From contig NZ_FNPT01000025.1 in the NCBI RefSeq assembly GCF_900107375.1, forward strand, positions 1 through 64,000: a stretch of 64,000 nucleotides of DNA, given 5' to 3'. Positions 9,475-18,400 of the stretch are shown piece by piece; within the stretch, counting starts at the first letter, position 1; every line of letters begins with the position of its first letter. The stretch is from Lysobacter sp. yr284. Lineage in GTDB: Bacteria > Pseudomonadota > Gammaproteobacteria > Xanthomonadales > Xanthomonadaceae. Made by a program: the position numbers and the translations under genes. The notes beneath the pieces were generated by a model that was given only the letters and a program-made list of their open reading frames with translations, made no database searches and was not told where the DNA came from.

Positions 9475-10176
9475 ATGAACGCGGACAAGGACGAAGCGGG
9501 CGCCGGCGACCAGGCCGGCGGATACGAACAAGTGCAGGGCGTGCTGGTCGCGCAGGACGCCGACGGCGGCTGGCGCTACCGCGCGCGCGCGCCGGGCCTG
9601 GCGCGCGGCCCCGACGGCCGCGCCCAGTTCACCCTGGTCGGCGCGGGCGCGATCACGATGCTGGCGTTGACCGCCAGCTGGGGCGTGCCGGCCGCGACCC
9701 TGGATGCGGTGCGCGCCGAACTGGCCGCGCGCGCGCAGGTGCCGGCGGCGCAGCTGGGGCTGGCGCCGGCTGCGGTGGAGGTCGGCACGGTGCGGTTGTT
9801 GCTCGGCGACGGCGCCGGCGGTTTCGAGGAACTGGGCAAGGCCCAGTCCTCGGGCGTGCCGCCATACCACGCGGCGTTCAATGTGATGCTCGACGCGGAG
9901 CGGGCGGCCAAGGTGCGCAAGGCGCTGGGCGGCGAGCGCGGCTGGCTGCAGCTGAGCTACGAGGTGCGCGACGGCGTCGAGCCGCGCCGCAGCAGCCACA
10001 CGCACAGCGAGGAGTCGCTGGCGGTGGACGCGTCCGTGCGCGATGCGCAGGGCGAAGCGGGGTTGAGCGCGCGCATCGACTACAGCGAGCGGATCGAGGC
10101 CGACAGCGGCCGGGCCGAACCGCGCACGCGATCGTATTCGGCCGACGCCGTGGATTGGGGGCTGCCGAAGCAGTGA
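9475..10176 (+). CDS. Paralogue-array protein C (module only)
   Basis: A 233-residue protein that is essentially one copy of the shared N-terminal module. WRYRARAPGLARGPDGR near residue 33 lines up with FWYLPGPVDLAKRQADGR of protein F. AAFNVMLDAERAAKVRKAL near 133 lines up with the second signature of all the others, followed by WLQLSYEVRDG. GGAAGG about six bases upstream supports the ATG at 9475 over the in-frame ATG at 9445. The polar tail (RSSHTHSEES onward) has no repeats. It is the smallest member and helps to define the module's limits. Confidence 0.72.
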   Translation: MNADKDEAGAGDQAGGYEQVQGVLVAQDADGGWRYRARAPGLARGPDGRAQFTLVGAGAITMLALTASWGVPAATLDAVRAELAARAQVPAAQLGLAPAAVEVGTVRLLLGDGAGGFEELGKAQSSGVPPYHAAFNVMLDAERAAKVRKALGGERGWLQLSYEVRDGVEPRRSSHTHSEESLAVDASVRDAQGEAGLSARIDYSERIEADSGRAEPRTRSYSADAVDWGLPKQ

Positions 10177-10669
10177 AACGATCCGCCGCGCGGCGCGGCG
10201 GACGGGGCGATTGGAGCGGGACGCGACTGCGGGTCGGCTGAGCGAGCGCCGACGCAGCCGCAGCCCGGTCTCAACGGCGCGAACGTGCGCCGGCGGCATG
10301 GCCGCGACACAGGCGAACGACATCCGCACGCGGCGCCGGCCTGCTCCGGTCCGCGACGGTAACGCTCGTACCGGACACCGCGTGCGCGCCTGGCTGGCGC
10401 GCGCCGACAGGCGCTTTCGCGCTCGCGAAACCGCGAAAAAATACCTGCAAATCGTGTGTCTTTTTGTGTCCGGAGAGAACTGTGATCGGCGTTGGATGAT
10501 TCGAGCCGGCAGCGAGTCCGGCGGCGGATCGCAGTCGCAGCCCGCCGCGCGGCGGGCGGGCGAAGGAACACGGCGCGCCTGCAACGCGCCAGGCAACGAA
10601 CCGTCGCGGGGACCGCCCGGGACATCTCAGGACAACGCGTTTTTCAGGACACGGATAAGGAGCAAGTCC
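10177..10669. other. Gap inside the array; possible internal promoter
   Basis: The 493 bases between C and D are the longest gap in the plus-strand unit. An AT-richer patch at about 10430-10480 follows a small hairpin, TTTCGC-GCTC-GCGAAA, near 10417-10432. Open frames crossing the stretch have poor composition and no ribosome site, so I see no gene. The patch is a reasonable place for a separate promoter for D-H. Confidence 0.4.
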
Positions 10670-12826
10670 ATGCTTAAGATCGACAAGGTCGACACCCTCT
10701 TCGACCACGTGGTGTACGGCGACGACGCCAACGATTTCACCTACTACATCATGCCCAACGCGCCGACCTTCGCGAAGATGGCCAGCGGCGGCCTGGCCAT
10801 GCGCTTCGTCGAATACGGCCAGATCCGCGAGGACGGCGGCAAGAAGTTCGGCGGCTTCATCGCCTTCGACACCGAGCTGTCGGTGCCGGCCGACGTGCAG
10901 AAGAAGATCGCCGACGACCTGCAGAAGAAGCTGGCCGAGAAGTACAAGGGCAAGACCGTGCCCAAGGTCGCCATCGCTCCGGTGCTGTGGACCGACGGCA
11001 CCGTCGAGCTGCTGCTGACCGAGGGCGGCGCGCTGGTGGAGAAGATCCGCGGCGCCGGCAAGCCCTCGATCTACGGCAAGAACATCGCCTCGTTCATGGT
11101 AGAGCTGTCCGAGCTGGGCACGGCGATCTTCAAGGAGACCCTGAGCACCGGCTCGGCCTCGGCGGTGCAGGTGGTCTACAAGATGAACTGCTACATGCGC
11201 CTGCCGGAGATGAAGGCCTGGGGCACCTGGAACGCCTCGGAGTTCTACAGCTTCTTCCAGGACATCAACACCGAGGACAACTTCTGGAGCGAGGACAGCT
11301 ACACCGAGGTCGTCAACTCCAGCCGCTACAAGAACGACGTCACCAAGACCCACTTCGACTTCGTCCAGGCGCCCAACCTCAGCGCCGAGGACAACGCCAA
11401 GCTCGAGTCCGACATCCGCGCGATCATCAACAAGCAGCTCGAAGCCGCGGTCCAGCGCAACATGCTCAAGGAGATCGCCGAAGTCGATCCCAACACCAAA
11501 GAGCTGCGCGAAGGCTCGGGCATCGAGGACATCCGCCGCACCGTCAACAAGTCGCAGATCGCCAACGTGCGGGTGGAGTGGAGCGAGGCCAAGGCGGTCA
11601 TCGTCAACCGCAACCCGCAGGGCATGCTGCCGACGATCACCTCGCTCAAGGACGACAAGAACAAGGCGCTGAAGTGGGAGGACTACTACTCCAAGATCAA
11701 CCTGGACGAGTTCCTCAAGACGGTGCAGGTGGTGATGCGGGTCAACGCCGACTTCGCCAATCTGCCGATCCACAGCGTCGAGGTCAAGATCCGCTATCCC
11801 TACGGGCCGAACAAGAAGGTCCAGGAGTTCGTGTTCACCAAGCCCGATGACGTGGCCAAGTTCGAGGCCTTCGTCCACGAGGGCAAGCGCGACTTCACCT
11901 ACCAGGTGACGGTGAACTACAAGGGCGCGACGTTCAAGCAGGTGTCGGAGGAGATCAAGACCGACGACACCAACCTGACCATCAACGTCGACGACCTCGG
12001 CGTGCTGGCGCTGGACATCGGCCCGGGCGACCTCGACTTCGCCCAGGTGCCGCGCACCCAGGTGACGGTGCGCTACAAGCACGGCAAGCAGCCGGTCGAA
12101 GCCAAGTTCAACATGACCAAGGACACGCCGACCTTCCAGCTGCGCAAGATCATCGGCAAGCCGCGCACCGAGGACATCGACCTGGAGTTCCTGTACACCC
12201 TCGCCGACGGCCGCCAGATCAAGAAGACCGACAAGCAGCAGGCCAAGGAACTGTTCGTCGACGATCCGTTCTCCTCGACCAAGACCGTGAGCTTCCGCGC
12301 CGCCGGCAACCTCAGCGAGGAGATCGCCTCGATCACGGTCGACGCCAGCTACACCGACTCGGCCAACAAGTACAACCAGAAGACCATCGTCACCCTGTCG
12401 AGCGAGATGACTTCCTTCGACTGGACCTTCCCGGTGGTGGACGAGACCCTGGGCGAGGTCAAGTACTCGGTGACCACGCTGTTCGCCGACGGCACCAGCA
12501 AGGAAGAGGCCGAGAAGGTGGCCGCGCGCTCGACCATCCTGGTCGGCAAGAAGCTCGACCAGCTCGAAGTCTCGGTGGTGCCGGACCTGCTGAACTGGGA
12601 CGAGCTCAAGCTGGTCAGCGTGTCGCTGGCGCACGGCACCAAGCGCATCGACCTGCGCTTCAAGCCCGGCGACGAGGAGAAGAGCTGGAAGCTGCCGCTG
12701 ACCGACGGCGAGGCGCCGGACTACAAGGCCACCGTGACCTACTTCCTGACCGACGGCACCCGCAAGGTGGTCGGCCCGGAAACCAAGGACGACATGACCT
12801 TGTTCCTGGAACTGCCGACCGCCTGA
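10670..12826 (+). CDS. Paralogue-array protein D (module plus four beta repeats)
   Basis: A 718-residue protein. AAGGAG lies about seven bases before the ATG at 10670. The module shows YYIMPNAP near residue 25 and ASFMVELSELGTAIFKETL near 140, followed by a charged helical connector to about 350. Four beta-sandwich-like repeats of about 92 residues follow, near 367 (SVEVKIRYPYG), 461 (QVTVRYKHG), 552 (SITVDASYTDS) and 645 (VSVSLAHG). Repeats two to four each end in a Y-x-x-T-Y/L-x-x-x-DG hairpin. It is richer in Lys and Asp than A-C. There is no signal peptide. A binding or scaffold role is inference. Confidence 0.75.
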   Translation: MLKIDKVDTLFDHVVYGDDANDFTYYIMPNAPTFAKMASGGLAMRFVEYGQIREDGGKKFGGFIAFDTELSVPADVQKKIADDLQKKLAEKYKGKTVPKVAIAPVLWTDGTVELLLTEGGALVEKIRGAGKPSIYGKNIASFMVELSELGTAIFKETLSTGSASAVQVVYKMNCYMRLPEMKAWGTWNASEFYSFFQDINTEDNFWSEDSYTEVVNSSRYKNDVTKTHFDFVQAPNLSAEDNAKLESDIRAIINKQLEAAVQRNMLKEIAEVDPNTKELREGSGIEDIRRTVNKSQIANVRVEWSEAKAVIVNRNPQGMLPTITSLKDDKNKALKWEDYYSKINLDEFLKTVQVVMRVNADFANLPIHSVEVKIRYPYGPNKKVQEFVFTKPDDVAKFEAFVHEGKRDFTYQVTVNYKGATFKQVSEEIKTDDTNLTINVDDLGVLALDIGPGDLDFAQVPRTQVTVRYKHGKQPVEAKFNMTKDTPTFQLRKIIGKPRTEDIDLEFLYTLADGRQIKKTDKQQAKELFVDDPFSSTKTVSFRAAGNLSEEIASITVDASYTDSANKYNQKTIVTLSSEMTSFDWTFPVVDETLGEVKYSVTTLFADGTSKEEAEKVAARSTILVGKKLDQLEVSVVPDLLNWDELKLVSVSLAHGTKRIDLRFKPGDEEKSWKLPLTDGEAPDYKATVTYFLTDGTRKVVGPETKDDMTLFLELPTA

Positions 12827-12912
12827 ATCCGGCGCAGCGCGCGCGCGGCGGCTGGGCCGCCGCGCGCAAGCCCCCTCCATCGCACCACGCCTGATTCGGA
12901 AGGAGTCCGATC

Positions 12913-15192
12913 ATGCTTCTCCTCGACAGCCGCAGCCGCGAGATCAACGGCATTTCGGTCTTCCCCGACCACGCCGATCCCGAGCAGTGGTACTACATGC
13001 CGCTCAACCCGCACCTGACCACCGTGCGCGACAACACGCTCGGCCAGGACGTGCCGCAGTTCCTGCTGATCGGCTTCCGCGGCGACGCGGGCACCGGCGG
13101 CTTCCTCAACTTCGACTGCAACCTCGGCGCCAGCCAGAAGCAGATCGACGACCTCGCGCGCGAGATCGCCAACAGCGAGAACCTGCGCAACAAGCCGCGC
13201 ATCGCGCCGGTGCCGCTGGAAGACGGCGGGGTCAAGCTGATGATGCTCGGCAAGGCCAGCGGCGACACCGCGGCCACGCCCGGCGGCGGCCCGCAGTTCG
13301 TGCTCAAGATCGACCACAACGCCAAGCCGGCGCTGTACGGCGCCAACCAGGCCTCGTTCTCGGTGCGCCTGGACCAAGACGGCTACACCGTCATGGAGCA
13401 GTGCCTGGAAGGCGAGATCCTGCCGGTGGCGGTGATCTACTCGCTGGACTTCCTCGGCCTGCGCCCGGCCTACAACATCCGCCTGTCGATCGACTGGGAC
13501 CGGGTGCAGAAGCACATGGACGAGAGCTTCTCCGGCGGCAACATCTTCTTCAGCACCGAGATCGGCAAGGCCGTGGACGAACTGGTCGAGAGCCGCGCGA
13601 TCGTGCTGGAGTCGGACACCTTCGTCGCCGAGGGCGAGGACACCAAGGGCATCATCGACCGCCGCGACGCCGCCCTGGCGCAGGTGCGCAACATGGTCAC
13701 CGACGCGTTCTTCCAGCCCAGCCTGCCGCCGTGGTCGCCGGAGAAGAAGAACGACTTCGAGCGCGGCCTGGACGCGATCGGCAAGTTCGCCTCCGAATCC
13801 TCCGCGCGCGCCGCCGGCGGGCCGATCGGCGCGCTGCTGCCGAGCTTCAGCTACAAGCGCATGGACTACAAGCGCATCGACAAGAAGAAGCTCAACGTCA
13901 ATTTCTCCGAGCGCGTCGCGATCAAGCGCTCGATCTATCCGCAGGGGCACCTGGCGGCGCTGTTCAAGACCATCCGCGAAGGCAACGTGCCGCGCGACCG
14001 GCTGGTCAAGCAGATCAGCCTGGACAACGATTTCTTCAAGAAGCGCCGGGTCAAGGTGATCTCGCGCGCGGACCTGGCCGCCGACGACATCGGCAGCGTC
14101 AACGTGCGGGTGCGCTACGGCGACAAGGCGCAGAACGCGCTGCTCGGCGCGAACCAGGGCGAGGCCAGCTTCGAGTGGCTGAGCCAGCTCGACAAGGGCC
14201 AGATGAAGCGCGAGGTCCAGGTCGAGTACGAGGTCAGCTTCAAGGGCGTGGACGCGGCCGAGCGGCCGACCAAGCTCAAGTCCAAGCCGCAGACCTTCGA
14301 CGTGGAGAACGTCGAGATCATCCCGCGCGACCTGTACGCGATCAACACCGTGCCGGTGCTGGCCGAGAACTTCCCGTGGGACCGCTACAGCTCGGTCGAC
14401 GTGTTCCTGCGCTACCGCGACCCGGCCAACAAGATCAACCAGAACGACCTGGTGCGGCTGACCAAGGACGCGCCCTCGGGCAGCTGGAAGATGTTCATGC
14501 TCGACCCGGCCAAGACCGCCTACGAGGTGCGTATCGTCCACCACGGCCTCAGCGGCGGCGACACCGTGCGCGACTGGGCGCCGCTGGACGAGCCGCAGGT
14601 GATGGTGCGCAACCCGTTCCCGACCCGGCGCGTCGTGCAGGTGGTGCCGAACTTCAACTGGAACGAGGTGCAGGAGGTGTTCGTCGACCTGCGTTACGCC
14701 GACAAGGCCAACAACGTCCAGGAAGACATGCAGATGTCGTTCCAGGAAGGCTCGGCCTCGCAGGTGTTCGCCGTGGACCTGCGCAATCCAGAGGTCAAGG
14801 GCGTGTTCTACAGCGTCAGCATCCTCTACAAGGACGGCCGCGACATCGAGGAGATTCCGGAGTCGGTGACCAACAGCAATCGAATAATGCTCAAGGCCGG
14901 CATGAAAGGAAGACGCATCGTCACCGTAAAGCCGCCCTTGGACTTCGCCAAGCGCAAGATGCGCAAGGTCAAGGTGTCGCTGCGCTTCGAGGACTTCACC
15001 GGCGGGCTGTCGTTCGCCGAGGACTTCGAGTTCGCCGACGCCCAGGCCAGCGGCGAGTTCGAGTACGACTACCTCGACGCGGCGCGCATGCGCTACGAGT
15101 ACAAGGCCAGCTACCTGCTCGAGAACGGCACCAACAAGAACGTCAACTGGGCGGCGGCGGAGACCACCGACCTGGTGTTGAAGATGCCCTGA
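12913..15192 (+). CDS. Paralogue-array protein E (module plus four beta repeats)
   Basis: A 759-residue protein with a strong GGAAGGAG before the ATG. The module carries WYYMPLNP near residue 27 and ASFSVRLDQDGYTVMEQCL near 147, then RPAYNIRLSIDWDRVQKHM, shared in pattern with protein F. Four C-terminal repeats begin near 392 (SVNVRVRYGDK), 492 (SVDVFLRYRDP), 585 (EVFVDLRYADK) and 682 (KVKVSLRFEDF), so the period is about 95-100 residues. This is the clearest repeat set in the array. There is no signal peptide or membrane segment, and I do not recognise a family name. Confidence 0.77.
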   Translation: MLLLDSRSREINGISVFPDHADPEQWYYMPLNPHLTTVRDNTLGQDVPQFLLIGFRGDAGTGGFLNFDCNLGASQKQIDDLAREIANSENLRNKPRIAPVPLEDGGVKLMMLGKASGDTAATPGGGPQFVLKIDHNAKPALYGANQASFSVRLDQDGYTVMEQCLEGEILPVAVIYSLDFLGLRPAYNIRLSIDWDRVQKHMDESFSGGNIFFSTEIGKAVDELVESRAIVLESDTFVAEGEDTKGIIDRRDAALAQVRNMVTDAFFQPSLPPWSPEKKNDFERGLDAIGKFASESSARAAGGPIGALLPSFSYKRMDYKRIDKKKLNVNFSERVAIKRSIYPQGHLAALFKTIREGNVPRDRLVKQISLDNDFFKKRRVKVISRADLAADDIGSVNVRVRYGDKAQNALLGANQGEASFEWLSQLDKGQMKREVQVEYEVSFKGVDAAERPTKLKSKPQTFDVENVEIIPRDLYAINTVPVLAENFPWDRYSSVDVFLRYRDPANKINQNDLVRLTKDAPSGSWKMFMLDPAKTAYEVRIVHHGLSGGDTVRDWAPLDEPQVMVRNPFPTRRVVQVVPNFNWNEVQEVFVDLRYADKANNVQEDMQMSFQEGSASQVFAVDLRNPEVKGVFYSVSILYKDGRDIEEIPESVTNSNRIMLKAGMKGRRIVTVKPPLDFAKRKMRKVKVSLRFEDFTGGLSFAEDFEFADAQASGEFEYDYLDAARMRYEYKASYLLENGTNKNVNWAAAETTDLVLKMP

Positions 15193-15247
15193 CCGGGGCG
15201 CGCATCGAGCAAGGCAACGCTCGGTCGCCGTTTTCTCGCAAGTGCGT

Positions 15248-15340
15248 CATCCCCGCGCAGGCGGGGATCCAGAGACTTCGGCGCCATGCTCCGGCGAAGC
15301 CCTGGGTTCCCGCGTTCGCGCGAACGACGCAGCCAGAAGG
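15248..15340. repeat. Diverged inverted repeat between E and F
   Basis: GTCATCCCCGCGCAGGCGGG (15248 on) faces a degenerate inverted half ending in CGCGTTCGCGCGAACGAC (to about 15330). It is of the same general type as the 767-873 element but with a different core. It lies in the 227-base gap between E and F. Confidence 0.55.
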
Positions 15341-15419
15341 GCGCCGCCGCCTGCCGCGATAACCCAGAACAAGGAACGGCCGCGCCCCGCGCGCCACCGC
15401 AGAGCCCACGGAGTTCGTC

Positions 15420-18400
15420 ATGCTCAGCCTGGAAAAACCCATCACCATCGACGGCATCACCGTCTTCCGCGACCACGCCGACAAGAGCCAGTTCTGGTAC
15501 CTGCCCGGTCCGGTCGACCTGGCCAAGCGCCAGGCCGACGGGCGCAAGGAATTCAACTTCCTCAAGTACCGCGTCGCCGACGCCTCGGCCGCGGACAAGG
15601 GCGGCGGCTTCGTCACCTTCGTCACCACCTTGCAGCTGCCCTCGTCGATGGAATCGAAGATCGTCGGCCGGCTCAACGCCGAACCCGGCGCGGTGCCGCC
15701 GGTGCGGCTGACCTGTGCGACGTTCGAAGAGGGCACGGTGCAGTGCATCGCCCTCAACGTGCAGGGCGGCGGCGGCACCTCGGCGCAGCCGGCGGCGCCG
15801 GGTACGTTCAACGCGGTCGAGCACATCCTCGGCGCGACTGTGCCGTCGATGGACGCGGCCAACCGCGCCGCTTTCAGCCTGAGCCTGTCGGCCGAGGGCG
15901 CGACCATCCTGGAGCAGGCGCTCAGCGACGGCATGACCCCGATCGGGGTGGTCTACGACTTCAAGTACCTGGCCATGCGCCCGGCGCTGCGGGTCACCAT
16001 CACCGCCGACTTCGAGCGCATCTACAACCACTTCAGCGCCAGCCTGGAAGGGCAGTACGCCTGGTTCAAGGCCGGCATCGACGCGGCGTTCGAATCGCTG
16101 GTGCAGAACGGCGTGATCGACATCCAGGTCGAGGCCTTCACCGACGCCGAAGACAAGCGCGACCAGGAGAAGTGGGCGCTGGATTTCTTCAAGAACGACC
16201 TGCTGAGCAAGTGGTTCGAACCGACCCTGGTGCCGGGCAAGCTGGCGACCGAGGCGGCCAACGCAGGCGGCGGCCAGAGCGGAGGCTCGGGTAGCGGGCA
16301 GGGCGGCGGCACCGGCGGCAGCGGCGGATCCAGCGGCGGCAGTTCGGGCGGCAGCAGCGGCGGATCGAGCGGCGGCAGTTCGGGCGGCAGCAGCGGCGGA
16401 TCGAGCGGCGGCAGTTCCGGCGGCAGCAGCGGCGGATCGAGCGGCGGCAGTTCGGGCGGCAGCAGCGGCGGGTCGAGCGGCGGCAGTTCGAGCGGTAGCA
16501 GCGGCGGATCGAGCGGTGGCAGTTCGGGCGGCAGCAGTGGCGGATCGAGCGGCGGCAGTTCGGGCGGCAGCAGCGGCGGGTCGAGCGGTGGTAGTTCGGG
16601 CGGCAGCGGCAGCGGATCGAGCGGCGGCAGTTCCGGCAGCAGCGGCGGCGGTTTCGCCGGCGGCACGTCGGGCGCGAGCGGCGGCGCCGGCAGCAGCGGC
16701 GGCACCGGCGCGGGCGGTGCGACCGGCGGTACTGGCGGCAGCACCGGCGGAACCGGCGGAACCACTGGCGGCACCACGCCGCCGGCGCCGCAGATCCAGC
16801 CGGCCGCGCTCAGCGTCGATTCGACCGAGCCTTCGCCGTTGCCGGCGGGCCTGGGCGTTACCCACACGCCGGCCGCCAGCGGCCTGGCCGAGACGATCAC
16901 CGTGACCGGCGCCGGCGCCGTGGTGAAGGTCGACGACCAGGTCGTCGCCGCCGACGCGCAGGGCCGCGTCAGCGTCACCGTCAACCCGGACTCGGCCAAG
17001 CGCATCGACGTCGAGTGGCCGGCGAGCGCGCGCGACCAGACCTTCGGCCTGTTCTTCGATTTCGACAAGCCCGCCGAATCGGGCTGGAAGACCAACCCGC
17101 CGTCGCCGCAGTTCCGCGCCTACGTGGACAACACCACCACCGACCCGCGTTATCGCGACGCCTCCGGCACGCTGCGCATCGAAGGCGACGGCGACTGGAG
17201 CGGCAGCGAACGCGGCGCCGATCGATTGATGGCGTGGATCCGCAGCCTGCCGACGCCGCGCAACCTCAATTTCCAGGCCTACGCCAGCCACGAGCACGTC
17301 AGCGGCGCCAGCGAGAGCCAGCGCGAGCAGTACAACCGGCGGCTGTCGCAGCGCCGGCTCGACGTCGCCCTGGCGGTGGCCAAGCGCGCCGGCGTGCCGA
17401 TCACGGTGACCACGCAGGCTGCCAACGGCGACGTCGTGCCCGCGGCGCGGCCGGGTTCGCACACGCCGATGGGCGGCGACCCGGACAACCGCGTGGTCCA
17501 CGTCAGCGGCCGCGCCGCCGGCACCACGCCGAACCGCTGGCACGGGCGCCTGCGCCGGCCCGCGTCGGTGACGCCGCCGAATCCCAATCCGAATCCGAAC
17601 CCCAATCCGAATCCGAATCCGAATCCCAACCCGAATCCGAATCCGAATCCAAACCCCAATCCGCACCCCAATCCCAATCCCAATCCGACGCCGACCGTGC
17701 CGACGCCGCCCACCGCGGTCAGCCTCTCGCTCAAGCTCAAGTTCGTGCACCAGGAAGAGCGCAAGAAGCTGACCCTGCGCTACAACCGCGCCGAGGCGGT
17801 GCGCCGCACCTACGCGCCGCAGGGCTTCTTCGGGCTGATGCTCGGCGACCTCAGCGACAAGTCCAAGTACTTCAAGGAAATCGATCTCGACGACCCGTTC
17901 TTCCGTCAGTTCGCGGTCGAGGCCAGCCTGCCGATCGCGTTCGAGCCGATCGACCTCAAGTCGGTGCAGCTGGCGCTGGACTACGGCGACAAGAGCAAGC
18001 CGCGCGACCACAAGCACGCCGACTTCGTGTTCGGCCCCGGCGACACCGCGGCCAAGCGCTTCGAAGTGTTCATGAACCAGACCCGCGACATCGGCTACGA
18101 AGCCTCGTACCAGTACCACTTCGATCCGCAGTCCGACTGGGCCGCCGACCGCACCTCCTACACCGTGCCGGCCGAGCGCACCGAGGACCGCACGCTGTTC
18201 GTCAATCCCTACGAGCACGTCGAGTTCCGCCAGATCACCGCGACTGCCGGCGATGTCGACTGGGACGTGGTCGAGGCCATCGACGTCAAGCTGCAGGCGC
18301 GCGGCTACGCCTCGCCCGAGCCGAAGACGACGCTGACCCTGACCGCCAGCTCCGGGCCCAAGACCTGGCGCCTGCGCGGCGCCAGGCCGGCGCCGGCCAA

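Noticed and set aside
10211-10669. N-terminal extension of protein D from the open frame upstream of 10670
   Set aside because: The extra residues are Arg-rich and without motif, and the ATG at 10670 has a good AAGGAG and starts directly with the shared module.
16290-16660. CRISPR array suggested by regular 36-base units
   Set aside because: The units are contiguous without spacers, translate in frame as GGSS repeats and lie inside a gene. No cas gene is near.
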